Counted from the stretch's first letter, positions 22,201 to 31,221 are shown. The stretch is DNA of 64,000 nt from VBAS01 sp963773465 (GCA_963773465.1 CAVZBF010000001.1:1116001-1180000); one strand, 5' to 3'. Notes: generated by a model not told the origin, from the letters alone. Translations and numbers: made by a program.

Positions 22201-22380
22201 ACCCGCCGAAGTTGTTGTTGTATTTCTTTTGGTATTCCGGTTTGTTACCGTCGCGTTTGCAATCGGTTCGCCATCTTTTTCTGACAATACAGTTCCGGAA
22301 ACTGTTTTCTCCTGTGCCACGGAGCAAAGCGTAATAATAACGAAAGGCACGATTAGCGTTAATCGTCTAATTAGTTGCAT
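19279..22380 (-). CDS. SusC/RagA-family TonB-linked outer-membrane protein
   Basis: TonB-dependent outer-membrane importer. 1033 residues. A signal peptide ending SVAQ is followed by a carboxypeptidase-regulatory-like domain (TVSGTVLSEKDGEPIANATV, about residues 25-100) and the SusC signature LGIKKEKRGLGFSSQEIKGDE. A plug domain (LRGFNSLSGSNSPLIVVDGL to YGIEAGSGAIIITTKK) and the 22-strand barrel ending GFNFGLSLQFASKK complete it. It is the first gene of a three-gene operon with the SusD and DUF4397 genes. No sigma/anti-sigma pair or hybrid two-component regulator is nearby. Confidence 0.95.
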   Translation of the reverse strand: MQLIRRLTLIVPFVIITLCSVAQEKTVSGTVLSEKDGEPIANATVTNRNTKRNTTTTSAGRFTIKASKGDVLEITSVGHLKYTVTINDGTEIPVKLAVNEKQLSEVVVTSLGIKKEKRGLGFSSQEIKGDEVAGTQRENFFNSIQGRVAGATLVQTSGAPGASSNIVLRGFNSLSGSNSPLIVVDGLPISNNTLDQHQLASNGDNRFNDYTNRAADINPDDIESINVLKGPEATALYGIEAGSGAIIITTKKARKGKLRFTYDNNFRTTHTYRYPHIQKTYDNGSNGVSSNVRTLFGPRFAPGTKFYNNIDEFFQDGFQQKHNLTMEGGKNNTAFRFNVSWRDETGTIPNTGLEQLQSRITVNQKVLKNLDVNFTAGYTKTRNDKAIRGAGGFLHNLMLWPITEQASDYLLPNGTRKFFLDPDASGNQPNEVDNPFFEANKNFSFDKTDRGIFNLTINYDAFDWLNFTVRAGMDVYEQFGRTYFHPESNQARTIKGQIEDYTQKYKSYNGVFIATVKKNFGKFKTTWRAGVANDDWKRETFAKLGRQFKDSVTKDLSVATQLVTSREVGADTLTMKRLQGVFGEVTLNYNEIAYLTVTGRNDWTSTLPVEARSFFYPAYSLAFIVSELIGKDSKWLDFWKLRASRAETAKDIAPYGSQSWYTNAPAVSTNAYGWSYDFYNQNPLIIPERQKTYEIGTELRLFNNRVNLEYTYYNTKNLDQIVRLVRLSYGTGFVLNTSNISDTKNTGHEVTLGVTPIKKKSFTWRMNYNFNRMTNRITRIPDNIPEFYNSDTWLGNFRAGLTRNGTITQLTGQNYLFNNTGQILIDPTNGYPVPDPNYTKIADRNPDFQLGISNTLIYKNLSLSFLLDIKVGGDILNANEIWMTQNGVSLRTLDREIPRIYPGVLNDGLQNTATPTINTISVTPHFQSSIYTDRTMAVDYVEKDINWLRMRDVTLRFNAGKELLKKLKYFSSASAFLTGTDLFLFTNYSGVDPTAAGNSAATLGNGSFGIDFGSLSIPRGFNFGLSLQFASKK

Positions 22381-22480
22381 AAGCAGTAGTTTGTAAAAAT
22401 GAAGTTAAGGAAAAAAGTGAATTGCAAACTTATAATTCCCGGTATTTCCCGCACAGAAAAACCGCAATTCAGGCAAAAGA

Positions 22481-22517
22481 CAAAAATAAACCCGGAATAG
22501 CTGCAAGCCTCCGGGTT
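22481..22517 (-). terminator. Terminator of the outer-membrane barrel gene at 22551
   Basis: Read on the minus strand, AACCCGGA and TCCGGGTT pair around a 13-base loop, followed by TTTATTTTTG. It lies about 34 bases past the stop codon and before the SusC start. Confidence 0.8.
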
Positions 22518-22550
22518 ACGAACGTAATATATAAATGTATATAAATGTAT

Positions 22551-23051
22551 CTATTCAGATGCAGGTTGGGCTGCCAGTGATTTGCCAAACGTGAACCGTA
22601 TAGTGAATCCAACTGCTGCGGGTTCGAAGTTTATATTGTCAATGATATTTAATTCAGGCTTCCAGTCAAGCGTAAGATTCAATGGAAGGTTTGCGAATTT
22701 ATAATCGAGCCCGATAATTCCCTGTGCTCCCATCAATGCACGGTCGGTATGGGTTTTATCAGAATCAAAACCGAGATAAGCGCCTGCTCCATAGAACCAT
22801 TGTAATCCTTCAGTTGAAGGCATCGGGTTATGTATTTCCAGCAAACCACCGATAGCAGCTCTTTTATCAAAAGTAAAAAGCGCTTCAACGGCAAGTTTGG
22901 GATTCATAAAATGCTTAAAGCTTACTGAATTGTTAATCGCAGGTCCCTGGCTGCTAAGACGGATACCAAGTGCGGTTTTATAGTCCTGGGCTTTTACTTG
23001 AGAAGCAGAAATAAGAATAAATGCTAAAAGAAACAGAAATGATTTTTTCAT
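22551..23051 (-). CDS. Small outer-membrane beta-barrel protein
   Basis: 166 residues. The signal peptide MKKSFLFLLAFILISASQVKAQ is followed by alternating strands such as TALGIRLSSQGPAINNSVSF and LAVEALFTFDKRAAIGGLLE. The glycine/aromatic pattern continues in WFYGAGAYLGFDSD and in LPLNLTLDWKPELNIID, and VGFTIRFTFGKSL is close to the C-terminus. The size fits an eight-stranded OmpW/OmpX-type barrel. The function is unknown. It is a single-gene unit with its own terminator and does not belong to the SusCD operon. Confidence 0.75.
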   Translation of the reverse strand: MKKSFLFLLAFILISASQVKAQDYKTALGIRLSSQGPAINNSVSFKHFMNPKLAVEALFTFDKRAAIGGLLEIHNPMPSTEGLQWFYGAGAYLGFDSDKTHTDRALMGAQGIIGLDYKFANLPLNLTLDWKPELNIIDNINFEPAAVGFTIRFTFGKSLAAQPASE

Positions 23052-23115
23052 GGCGGAATGTTTTCACTAGGTTAACGAAAAGAATGCCAGATAAGTTTAA
23101 AAGAAATGCAAAAGT

Positions 23116-23259
23116 CAGTGGGCAGCGGGCAGTGGGCAGTCTGCAGTTGGCAGTGGGCAGTAGGCAGTAGGCAGTTTGCAGTAGGCGTCAGTAATCAATA
23201 ATCAGTAATCAGTAGTGAGTGGTCAGGCGTCAGTACTGGCCACTGCCAACTGCAGACTG
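23116..23259. repeat. Heptamer tandem repeat with a 20-bp inverted copy
   Basis: Ten consecutive seven-base units of the form CAGTRGG or close variants run from 23116 to 23185. The 20-mer at 23137-23156 occurs as an exact reverse complement at 23240-23259, so the transcript could fold into a 20-bp stem with an 83-base loop. It ends one base before the stop codon of the OstA-like gene, in the intergenic space on its 3' side. Confidence 0.8.
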
Positions 23260-23260
23260 A

Positions 23261-24913
23261 TCACTCAAACAACTCAAACTTGGTCTTTGGCCGCTCTGCA
23301 TCACGCCATTTAAAATTTGCAAGACGCATTTCCGACGGAGATTTTTGTTTAATTGGCCAAATGGTTCCTTTTACTGCAGTGCGGAATACTACCCGCTGTA
23401 ATTCTTTGTCTTTAAAGTACACATCCATCACATCGGCATTCGATTGATTGATCCCGGTGAAGGCGCTGTCTTCATCCTGTATATAATAAATGCATTCGGC
23501 AGAACCTCTTGCCCTGACGGAATCAATATTGCCATCAACAAAATATGCATCCATCCGGGTAGATTTTACCTGGTTAAATATCTCCGGCTTTACAATGCTG
23601 GCAATAAAACTGTTTTTAAAAACCTGCATCCTGTCTGCTTTTTTATTTTTTGTAAAAAGCAAAATCGTATCTCCCGTTATCTGGCTTTCATTTGTCCAAA
23701 CAACCGGGTCATCATATAAACGGAATACCGAATCTCTAAATGAATAAAACATGCTATCGCAAACTGCCTGCAACGAGTCGGAAAAAATCCTGACATTTCG
23801 AAACGCTTCAAAATACCTGTCGGTACTGTCTTTTGTTTTTGTGTCGATAACTTTTATGCCTCTTAAAGTATCTTTTTTAGCAATAGTATCTTTTTTAGCA
23901 GCAGTATCTTTTTTACCATACAGGCTTGAAAGCTTTGCGGAGAAAAGTGTGTCTGCTGTTATAAAAATGGAATCTTCTTCTTGCTTAATTATCATTAAAG
24001 GTTTTGCAAACGCAAGAAACGATTCATCATTTTTATTATAGAAAATTGTATCAGCAAGCACGGTTCTGTTACCTGCCGTGTCAACTATTATTCCTTTACC
24101 CAGGATTTGTGTTACACCCAGGCTGTCATCACTATAAATTCTATCACCAGTTGCCTGTATGTCTTTGTCGGTAATTACCGGGCGTTGTCCAAATTCCGCT
24201 TTACCAGTTCTTTTATCATAGTAGCCTTCTCTTGTTTTGATAGTGCGGCCCGAACTGTCTTTTACAAATGTTTCGGCAATGAACCGTACAATTTCAGTTC
24301 CTGTATTGTACAACAATGAATCAGATTGCAGATCATAGGCAGGATCTTTTAGTCTTACATTTTTTTTAAAATATACATCTTTCAGATCTGCATAATAAAA
24401 TCCTTCTTCGCTTGTGAGTACGGTTTCTTTATTTTCCACCCGGCCACCGTTTCTGTAAATACCGACTTTGGTATTCATATCATACTCCAGGGTGGGAGTA
24501 GTTAACGTGCCTTTGCCATCCGTTAATTTAACATTGCCATCGAGGTATGCAATTTTTTTGTCGGTGAGATAACGAAGATGATCGGAATATACATTCGCCG
24601 TATCTGAATCATTGATATGAACATTTCCAAAAGCTTCAAACAGGTTTAATCTTTTTGTGATGACGCAGCTATCACATTCAAATATCGAGTTGCCTTGTTT
24701 TAATCTTACATTACCTGCGAGTATTTGAATTTCGGTAACGGAATCAATTCTGCGGTACTCTAATTTTCTTACTCCCGGAAGAATTTCAACTGTACGAACC
24801 GTATCAGAAGGCGTAAATGCTTTTGTTGTTGGCAGCTCCTGGCAAAGAACAAATAACGGGCTTGCCAACAGCCACAAGATGCAGAGAAAGCAGGTAAATT
24901 TCTTCGAGATCAT
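23261..24913 (-). CDS. OstA-like periplasmic protein (LPS transport, LptA-related)
   Basis: 550 residues with a signal peptide ending PLFVLCQ. Repeated beta-strand units of the OstA/LptA type run through the protein: RIDSVTEIQILAGNVRLKQG, FEAFGNVHINDSDTANVYSD, KIAYLDGNVKLTDGKGTL and AFRNVRIFSDSLQAVCDS. Such repeats form the beta-jellyroll that carries lipopolysaccharide across the periplasm. A Lys-rich spacer (KKDTAAKKDTIAKKDT) lies near the middle. It overlaps the upstream MCE gene by four bases (ATGA), so the two are translationally coupled. The nearby LptD-like gene supports a lipid-transport role. Confidence 0.8.
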   Translation of the reverse strand: MISKKFTCFLCILWLLASPLFVLCQELPTTKAFTPSDTVRTVEILPGVRKLEYRRIDSVTEIQILAGNVRLKQGNSIFECDSCVITKRLNLFEAFGNVHINDSDTANVYSDHLRYLTDKKIAYLDGNVKLTDGKGTLTTPTLEYDMNTKVGIYRNGGRVENKETVLTSEEGFYYADLKDVYFKKNVRLKDPAYDLQSDSLLYNTGTEIVRFIAETFVKDSSGRTIKTREGYYDKRTGKAEFGQRPVITDKDIQATGDRIYSDDSLGVTQILGKGIIVDTAGNRTVLADTIFYNKNDESFLAFAKPLMIIKQEEDSIFITADTLFSAKLSSLYGKKDTAAKKDTIAKKDTLRGIKVIDTKTKDSTDRYFEAFRNVRIFSDSLQAVCDSMFYSFRDSVFRLYDDPVVWTNESQITGDTILLFTKNKKADRMQVFKNSFIASIVKPEIFNQVKSTRMDAYFVDGNIDSVRARGSAECIYYIQDEDSAFTGINQSNADVMDVYFKDKELQRVVFRTAVKGTIWPIKQKSPSEMRLANFKWRDAERPKTKFELFE

Positions 24914-25905
24914 TTTTGATTGCCTTGCGGAACGGAATCTTTTTTCGCAGGCGAAGTTAACGGGCCGTTTTTATCTTTTCTGTTAAATATCAAACTGCCG
25001 GTATATCGTTTTGGATTAACACGAATATCATCAAAGAGTATTTCAAGACTAAGTGTTAAATCATTTAACTGATCATAAAGCTTGCGGTCCTGCATCAACA
25101 GGCCAAGCGTACCTTGATTCGTATTGAATTTGTTTAAAATGGATTTGAATGCGACAATCGATGCCTGCAATGAATCAACAGTGGGTTGTATTTCTATAGA
25201 AGAGAATTTATCGGCTGCTCTTTTTACACTGCTTATTGCAGCGGTTATACTATCATTATTCTTTTTAAGATTTGCCGAAATTGAATTTGCATTATTAAGT
25301 GTAGCAGCCAATGCACCGGTTTCGGCATTCAGTAGTTTATTAAGACTTCCCGTAGTTATTCTCAGGTTGTGGATTATTTCATTAATATTTCCTTTGGTGT
25401 CTTTATCAAACAGGCGATTAAGCCCCCCTAAAACTACTTTCAATGAATCGATCGCACCTCTTACACTTGTCAGCGTCGGAGTGATCTGCGCTTTCACGTC
25501 TCCAAGAAATGATGTAGCAAGATCGGTTACTAATGTATCCCCATCTTTTAAATAATCAGTTGATTGACCCTGGGCGATATTTAAATAAGCAGAGCCCAGC
25601 AGTTCAGATTCTATCGTTGCTTTTGAATCTTTGGGAATATTTACATCCCGTTTCATCGTAATTGTAACTATGATGCCGCTGAGGTTTTTATCAATTTCTG
25701 TGTAGTCATAAATAGTACCAATAGGAAGCCCTTTCATCTTTACTTCATTGGATTTTCGCAGGCTGCCCAGGTCTGAGAAAACAGCATATAAATGCGTTTC
25801 ATTGCTGAAAACATTTTTCCCTTTTAAAAAATTAAAACCTACGATAAGCAAAACGAGAGACACGATGGTTAAAATCCCAACCTTGGTTTCATTGCTAATC
25901 TTCAT
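24910..25905 (-). CDS. MlaD/MCE-family lipid transport protein
   Basis: 331 residues. The start MKISNETKVGILTIVSLVLL gives one membrane anchor. The MCE domain follows (about residues 40-120): LYAVFSDLGSLRKSNEVKMK, then ITMKRDVNIPKDSKATIESE and the LLGSAYLNIAQG loop. The long C-terminal part is helical with many Asn, Ser and Lys residues, fit for a coiled coil or needle-like assembly. MCE proteins move phospholipids between the membranes. Its permease and ATPase partners are not in this window. Gene order amidase-MCE-OstA on one strand suggests an envelope operon. Confidence 0.88.
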   Translation of the reverse strand: MKISNETKVGILTIVSLVLLIVGFNFLKGKNVFSNETHLYAVFSDLGSLRKSNEVKMKGLPIGTIYDYTEIDKNLSGIIVTITMKRDVNIPKDSKATIESELLGSAYLNIAQGQSTDYLKDGDTLVTDLATSFLGDVKAQITPTLTSVRGAIDSLKVVLGGLNRLFDKDTKGNINEIIHNLRITTGSLNKLLNAETGALAATLNNANSISANLKKNNDSITAAISSVKRAADKFSSIEIQPTVDSLQASIVAFKSILNKFNTNQGTLGLLMQDRKLYDQLNDLTLSLEILFDDIRVNPKRYTGSLIFNRKDKNGPLTSPAKKDSVPQGNQK

Positions 25906-26012
25906 GTATAATTGTTTTCACGTTGAGTTTAACTGGATGCCAAATTAATGAAATAATTCAAGCTATTTAAATCTTTAATACCGGGAAAATAATGAATGCT
26001 TGCTGTGAATTA

Positions 26013-27002
26013 TTAACTGCGTGTTTTTGGAATATCTTTTCGGGGAAGATTTGCAGCACTTGTCTGAACATTTTTTGAATCGGGGCTTTTTCCGCCACTG
26101 CTTGCCGGTGCTTTTTCTTTTAATGCAATATAATTCGCTAAAGCATCGGTAATATTCTGTACTATTTCGGTTTGACCTTTTTCGCTGTCAAGGTATTCTT
26201 CTTCTTCTTTATCGCTGATAAAGCCGGTTTCGATAAGAACACTCGGCATACCTGTAGCCTGCAATACCCAAATACCCTTATCATTTCTTTGTTTAACGCC
26301 GCGGCTAAATCTTCCTTCCTTAACAAATTCTGCTTCGATAAGATTGGCAAAATGCAGTGAGCTTTCAAAATATTTTTTTGCGTATAATAACTGGAAAGCC
26401 TTCATCACCGGGTCATTTGCATCTGGTATTATAATAGTGCTGTCGGCTTCTCCAAATTCATCATCAGGCGTTATCGTACCGGATTTATCTTCACTTCTGT
26501 CTGCCGCCCAAATAAAAGTTTCTGTTCCATGTGCAGGGTTAGGTGTAGTATAATATTTGTACGTCTGCACTTTTCTTCTTTTTTTACCTTTACCCACCCA
26601 CTTATATCCGCCCGGTACTCTATGTTTGATCCTGGGAGCTGAATTAACGTGAATAGCTATGAACAGGTCACCACCTGATTGATTTGCAAATTCAGCACGG
26701 TAACGTAATCCCTGGTTCTTATCCGGCTTATTGCCGGGAATGATATCAGTTGTTCGTGTATAAAGAATCTTTATTCCGGGGAACTTTTCCTCAATTGCTT
26801 TACCCAGCTTCATACCAACCGAAAGACAGATCTTAGCTTCAGTAGTAAAAGCGCCTCTTGCTCCGGGGTCTTTACCGCCATGCCCCGGATCTATAATGAT
26901 AGTTTTTACTCCCTTTCTTTGTACAGGAACAGGTGCAGTTTTAAATGCGAAGGCCAGTGGTAGAGCTATGATACAAATCAGTATGCCTTTGAAATGCCTC
27001 AT
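26013..27002 (-). CDS. N-acetylmuramoyl-L-alanine amidase
   Basis: Zinc enzyme that cuts peptide stems from peptidoglycan (Amidase_3). I use the ATG at 27002, which gives the signal peptide MRHFKGILICIIALPLAFAF. The frame extends to a TTG at 27035, but that start hides the signal. TIIIDPGHGGKDPGARG carries the first Zn His, FIAIHVNSAPR the second, and VLIETGFISDKEEE the catalytic Glu. A long insertion with a basic GKGKKRRKVQTYKYYTTPNP stretch and an acidic part separates the core strands. The C-terminal tail is Pro/Ser/Lys-rich. It is upstream of the MCE gene and divergent from the LptD-like gene, with 89 bases between starts. Confidence 0.93.
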   Translation of the reverse strand: MRHFKGILICIIALPLAFAFKTAPVPVQRKGVKTIIIDPGHGGKDPGARGAFTTEAKICLSVGMKLGKAIEEKFPGIKILYTRTTDIIPGNKPDKNQGLRYRAEFANQSGGDLFIAIHVNSAPRIKHRVPGGYKWVGKGKKRRKVQTYKYYTTPNPAHGTETFIWAADRSEDKSGTITPDDEFGEADSTIIIPDANDPVMKAFQLLYAKKYFESSLHFANLIEAEFVKEGRFSRGVKQRNDKGIWVLQATGMPSVLIETGFISDKEEEEYLDSEKGQTEIVQNITDALANYIALKEKAPASSGGKSPDSKNVQTSAANLPRKDIPKTRS

Positions 27003-27091
27003 GGTGGATATCAATTTTAACGGATTAGTTTTCAATCTTCACAAAACCTTTAAACCTGAATGAATTATTTTTGTTTTTAATGCTATGAGAT

Positions 27092-29806
27092 TTGAACAAA
27101 TTTAACCCAAAATATCTTTTTGCCGGCCTGTTAACTGTGATCTTCTTTACACAAACGTGGAAAACTACGGCTAATTATAGTTATAAGCAAAATTTTTACA
27201 CCGCATTAACAGCTCAACAGGACACTGTGCCGCTAAAATTTAAAGACAGTATTATAAAACGGCCACCCGTAGCCGATACAATAAAAAAAGATTCGCTGTT
27301 AAATTCAAAAACAATTCCCGATACATTAATAAACAAGATCGACACATTCGATCTGAAGTTATCCAAAGATTCATTGGATGCGCCGGTCGAATATGAAGCG
27401 GAAGATTCTGCTGTAGTAATGGTAAAGGATAAAAAAGTTATTCTTTATGGAAAAACAAAAACGAATTATAAGGATATTCAATTGACGGCTCCGCAAATGG
27501 AGCTGGATCAGCAAACACAAATTCTGACTGCCGTAAATAAACTTGACAGCGCCGGCAACCTGATTGACAGGGCACATTTTGAACAAGGTGAAAATAAATT
27601 TCAAAGCGATACGATCAGGTATAATTTTAAAACCGAAAAAGGATTAACGAAGAACACACATATTATAATGAGTGAGATCCACATGATCGGCCCGCAGGTG
27701 AAAAGAGTTGGCAATGTTGTTTATTCGAATCACGGAGTTATGACCACGTGCATGCTTGACGATCCGCATTTCGGATTCAGGTATGACAGGGTAAAAGTGG
27801 TGAATAATAAAGTAGCGATCACCGGACCGATACATCCTGAGTTTGAAGGTGTGCCCATTCCTATTTATTTACCATTTGGGTTTTTTCCAATGAAAAGTGC
27901 AAAGAGACATTCCGGTATTCTTGCTCCCACTTTTACCGCTAATGAAGATTTTGGATTGGGGCTTGAAGGACTCGGTTATTATAAAACGATAGGCGAGTAT
28001 TTTGACGTTACGGTCCGTACAAATATTTATTCTTATGGCGGGTGGACGGCTAACATAGTACCGACTTATCGTAAACGGTATCGTTACCAGGGCCAGCTTG
28101 CTTTCAGCATTCAAAATACCAAATACAATTTTAAAGGCGACCCGGATTATGTAAAGAACAAGAGCTATAATATTATGTGGAGTCACTCTACTGATAGCCG
28201 TGCAAGACCCGGAACAACTTTTTCTGCGAATGTAAATGCAGGTTCTACTCTTTATAATAAATACGTTCCGAATAATCCCATGCGGAATTTTCAAAACCAG
28301 TTGGGCTCATCTATTACTTATGCAAAAACATTTAAGAATTCAAACCTCTCGGTCAGTGCAAATCACAACCAGAATAACCAGCTTCATTTGATCAATTTGA
28401 ATTTACCTGATGTGGCCTATTCTGTAAATACGCTTTATCCATTTCAACGAAAAGATTTTGTCGGTACACCAAAATGGTATGACAAATTAGGTGTTGCTTA
28501 TAATGGTTCTGTAAGGAGCCAGGTTTCTTTTTATGATACTGCCTTTCGATTCAAACAGCTTATCGATACATTACAATGGGGCGGCCAGCACAATTTTCCT
28601 ATTACACTTTCATTGCCACCGATACTTGGCGGAAAATTCCTGGTGTCGCCGAATATATCTTATGAAAATAAATGGATAGCACAGAAATTCAGGAGAACAT
28701 GGAATGCTACCGATAAAAAAGTGGATACCACTATTACCAAAGGATTTTATATGGATCATAAATCATCTTTTGGAATTGGTATCAACACCGCATTGTTTGG
28801 CAGGTTTGATTTTAAAGGACCAAGAAACAGGTCGATCAGGCATGTGATCCGGCCGAATGTGAACTTTAGCTATTCCCCATCGTTTTCCAAGCAACATTTT
28901 TACGAAACACAAATCGATACAACAGGCAGAAGATTTCGCTTTTCAGAATTTGAAGGAAGCATGTTTGGGTTTTATGGAGAGGAAGATTTTGGAGGAATAA
29001 GTTTTGGACTGGATAATAATCTTGAAATGAGAGTGAAATCCAAAACAGATACTGCAGCAGACAGAAAACTGGTCCGCCTGATCGATGGCTTTGGATTTAA
29101 CGGCGGGTATAATTTTATTGCCGATTCATTTCAGCTTAGCCCAATTAGTTTTTACCTGCGCAGCACATTGTTTGAAAAAATAAATATTACGGCAAGCACA
29201 ACGCTGAATCCTTACCAGGTCGATAGCTTTGGTTTTGCTATAAATAAATATGCATGGGATGGCGGCAAATTCAAATTAGGAAGATTTACAACAGGTAACC
29301 TGTCTATGTCAACGAGTTTTCAAAGTAAGCCAAGAGATGAGAAGAAGGACCAGGAAAGAAAAATGAAAGAAGAGGAATTACTGAATGACCCCATACTTGG
29401 TGCAGATGCGCAAAGCCAGTTGGACTATATGCGCCGTAACCCGGCCGACTTTGTTGATTTTAATATTCCCTGGAGTGTGAATATCGGTTTAAGCGTATAC
29501 TTCAATGAAAGATTAAAAGCAGATTATAGCGGGTTTGAAAAAGAATTCAGCAGCAACTTAAATTTCAGCGGCAGTTTTTCATTGACGCCAAAATGGAATT
29601 TCTCGGTAAATGGTTATTACGATTTTGATACAAGAAACCTGCAAACATTTACGATGAGCATTGCAAGAGAAATGCATTGCTGGCAAATGGCGATCAATGT
29701 AACGCCGGTAGGCCCTTACCGTTATTTTAATATTACGATCAGCCCGAAATCCGGCTTGCTCCAGGACCTGAAAATTAACCGTACAAGATATTTCTACATG
29801 GATTAA
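27092..29806 (+). CDS. LptD-like LPS assembly outer-membrane protein
   Basis: 904 residues. The frame begins with TTG 27092 (MNKFNPKYLFAGLLTVIFFT as signal peptide); no in-frame ATG lies upstream. An N-terminal periplasmic OstA-like jellyroll (VILYGKTKTNYKDIQLTAPQ, then KFQSDTIRYNFKTEKGLTKN) precedes a barrel with GPIHPEFEGVPIPIYLPFGF and SGILAPTFTANEDFGLGLEG, the usual plug-barrel junction of LptD. Barrel strands run to the end (NLQTFTMSIAREMHCWQMAI, then YRYFNITISPKSGLLQDL). It inserts lipopolysaccharide into the outer leaflet. It overlaps the convergent acyltransferase gene by four bases. Confidence 0.85.
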   Translation: MNKFNPKYLFAGLLTVIFFTQTWKTTANYSYKQNFYTALTAQQDTVPLKFKDSIIKRPPVADTIKKDSLLNSKTIPDTLINKIDTFDLKLSKDSLDAPVEYEAEDSAVVMVKDKKVILYGKTKTNYKDIQLTAPQMELDQQTQILTAVNKLDSAGNLIDRAHFEQGENKFQSDTIRYNFKTEKGLTKNTHIIMSEIHMIGPQVKRVGNVVYSNHGVMTTCMLDDPHFGFRYDRVKVVNNKVAITGPIHPEFEGVPIPIYLPFGFFPMKSAKRHSGILAPTFTANEDFGLGLEGLGYYKTIGEYFDVTVRTNIYSYGGWTANIVPTYRKRYRYQGQLAFSIQNTKYNFKGDPDYVKNKSYNIMWSHSTDSRARPGTTFSANVNAGSTLYNKYVPNNPMRNFQNQLGSSITYAKTFKNSNLSVSANHNQNNQLHLINLNLPDVAYSVNTLYPFQRKDFVGTPKWYDKLGVAYNGSVRSQVSFYDTAFRFKQLIDTLQWGGQHNFPITLSLPPILGGKFLVSPNISYENKWIAQKFRRTWNATDKKVDTTITKGFYMDHKSSFGIGINTALFGRFDFKGPRNRSIRHVIRPNVNFSYSPSFSKQHFYETQIDTTGRRFRFSEFEGSMFGFYGEEDFGGISFGLDNNLEMRVKSKTDTAADRKLVRLIDGFGFNGGYNFIADSFQLSPISFYLRSTLFEKINITASTTLNPYQVDSFGFAINKYAWDGGKFKLGRFTTGNLSMSTSFQSKPRDEKKDQERKMKEEELLNDPILGADAQSQLDYMRRNPADFVDFNIPWSVNIGLSVYFNERLKADYSGFEKEFSSNLNFSGSFSLTPKWNFSVNGYYDFDTRNLQTFTMSIAREMHCWQMAINVTPVGPYRYFNITISPKSGLLQDLKINRTRYFYMD

Positions 29807-30543
29807 TGACCATGGCTTACATAATGCTCTCTCATTATTGTAAATACTTTTTCTTTCAGCGTTGAATAATCGTCGTTATTATTGACTGGTACCGCAGGTA
29901 AAAAATGCATCTCAAGTTTTTGCGGCCAGAAAAAAAATGTTTTGCCCACCGGTAAAACTTTTTTTGTATTAAAAATTATAGCTGGAATGATATCATGGCC
30001 TGTTTCAACTGCTAGTCTGAAAGCGCCATCATGAAATTTTTTTAAAGGCTCTGCCGTTCTGTTCCTTGTTCCTTCGGGATAAATACTCATGTGCATTCCT
30101 TTTTCAAGCACTGCTTTCATTTTATCAAAACTTTGCCGGCGGCTGACTTCACTTTTTCTATCCACAAGCACGGATCCTTTCATATAAAAAAAACCAAACA
30201 AAGGAATTTTTGCAAAGCTGCTTTTAGCAATTGTTTTATTGGGCCCCGGTATATACGGACAGGAGATCGGAACATCCATTAACGAATTATGATTACACGT
30301 AACCACATATGTTTTTCCTTTAATGAAATTTTGTTTTCCTCTTACAGTTAAGGGGCAGCCGGTAACCGTCAGCCATACATTCATCCAAAGTCTTGCGATC
30401 TTTATAAAAATGTCCTGTCCCTTAGGATCGGGGATCAGCCAGCAAAGCATCGAGGGAATAAAAATGATAAGAAACGTGATAAGAAAAGTAACCAATGCCC
30501 ACACTGCAAATACGCGACCCAATATTTCCTTTACAATTCTCAT
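29803..30543 (-). CDS. plsC: 1-acyl-sn-glycerol-3-phosphate acyltransferase family (PlsC-like)
   Basis: Transfers an acyl chain to lysophosphatidate or a similar acceptor at the inner membrane. 246 residues, with N-terminal membrane segments (VFAVWALVTFLITFLIIFIP). The acyltransferase motif I is CNHNSLMDVPI, a variant of HX4D in which His-Asn-Ser-Leu-Met-Asp is kept. SFAKIPLFGFFYMKGSVLVD carries motif II, and MSIYPEGTRNRTAEPLKKF is motif III. The start overlaps the upstream GNAT gene by four bases, so the two are coupled. The real acceptor is not shown by sequence. Confidence 0.85.
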   Translation of the reverse strand: MRIVKEILGRVFAVWALVTFLITFLIIFIPSMLCWLIPDPKGQDIFIKIARLWMNVWLTVTGCPLTVRGKQNFIKGKTYVVTCNHNSLMDVPISCPYIPGPNKTIAKSSFAKIPLFGFFYMKGSVLVDRKSEVSRRQSFDKMKAVLEKGMHMSIYPEGTRNRTAEPLKKFHDGAFRLAVETGHDIIPAIIFNTKKVLPVGKTFFFWPQKLEMHFLPAVPVNNNDDYSTLKEKVFTIMREHYVSHGH

Positions 30544-31139
30544 TCTGAATATTGGAAAGATGTAATTTCTTTAAAGATGGAATGTTTGATCTTGGGCCAT
30601 TCATCTTTTAATATGCTGAAGAAAACGGAATCTCTTCTGCGATCCAATGGCATTTGCATGTGACTGCGTAAAACTCCTTCTTCTTTTGCACCGATCTTTC
30701 TCAATCCCTGCTTTGCTCTTTCATTTAAGTTATCCGTTTTTATTTCTACTCTTTCCCAATCCAGTGCATCAAACGCATAACTAAGCATGGAAAACTTTGC
30801 ATGAAAATTTATGCCGGTACCCTGGTATTGCTTTCCCAACCAGCTCCAGCCGATCTCAATTCTTTTATCATAATAAGAAATGCTGCCAAGACTTGTGCTG
30901 CCGCAAACTTCGCCGGTGGCTTTTTCAATTATGGTAAACGGAAGTCTTTTCCCTTCTTCTCTTTCTTTTATTGCTGTTTCTACCCACCGTTGAAGCTCCG
31001 AAGAGTTGTTTAATAAAAAAGTAAAATACCGCCAAAGCGATGCATCATTTGCTATTCGTGCAAATAACGAAATATCTTCTTGTTGTAATGGCCGCAGGAT
31101 TACTCTGTCGGTTTCTAATTTCAGGCTTGGTGATATCAT
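30540..31139 (-). CDS. GNAT-family N-acetyltransferase (RimJ/RimL type)
   Basis: I use the ATG at 31139; the upstream part of the open frame (to 31310) has no family resemblance. The product of about 199 residues starts MISPSLKLETDRVILRPLQ, the usual RimJ/RimL opening, and has the acetyl-CoA site region IGWSWLGKQYQGTGINFHAK, where the QGTG loop replaces the common RGxGxG. NLNERAKQGLRKIGAKEEGV is the conserved C-terminal helix. It probably acetylates a protein N-terminus or an amino sugar. It is coupled to the acyltransferase gene downstream by a four-base overlap. Confidence 0.85.
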   Translation of the reverse strand: MISPSLKLETDRVILRPLQQEDISLFARIANDASLWRYFTFLLNNSSELQRWVETAIKEREEGKRLPFTIIEKATGEVCGSTSLGSISYYDKRIEIGWSWLGKQYQGTGINFHAKFSMLSYAFDALDWERVEIKTDNLNERAKQGLRKIGAKEEGVLRSHMQMPLDRRRDSVFFSILKDEWPKIKHSIFKEITSFQYSE

Positions 31140-31221
31140 TTGTGATAATCTTCTGGCAAATGTAAATGATGCAATCAATAATAAATGTATCTGAAGTCCC
31201 GTCTTAGGCGAAGATGGGGGT

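Noticed and set aside
22187..22396. Plus-strand ORF at the start of the SusC gene
   Set aside because: Antisense to signal and regulatory-like domain of a clear SusC protein.
23116..23259. CRISPR-like array
   Set aside because: Units are seven bases with no spacers, so it is a simple tandem repeat.
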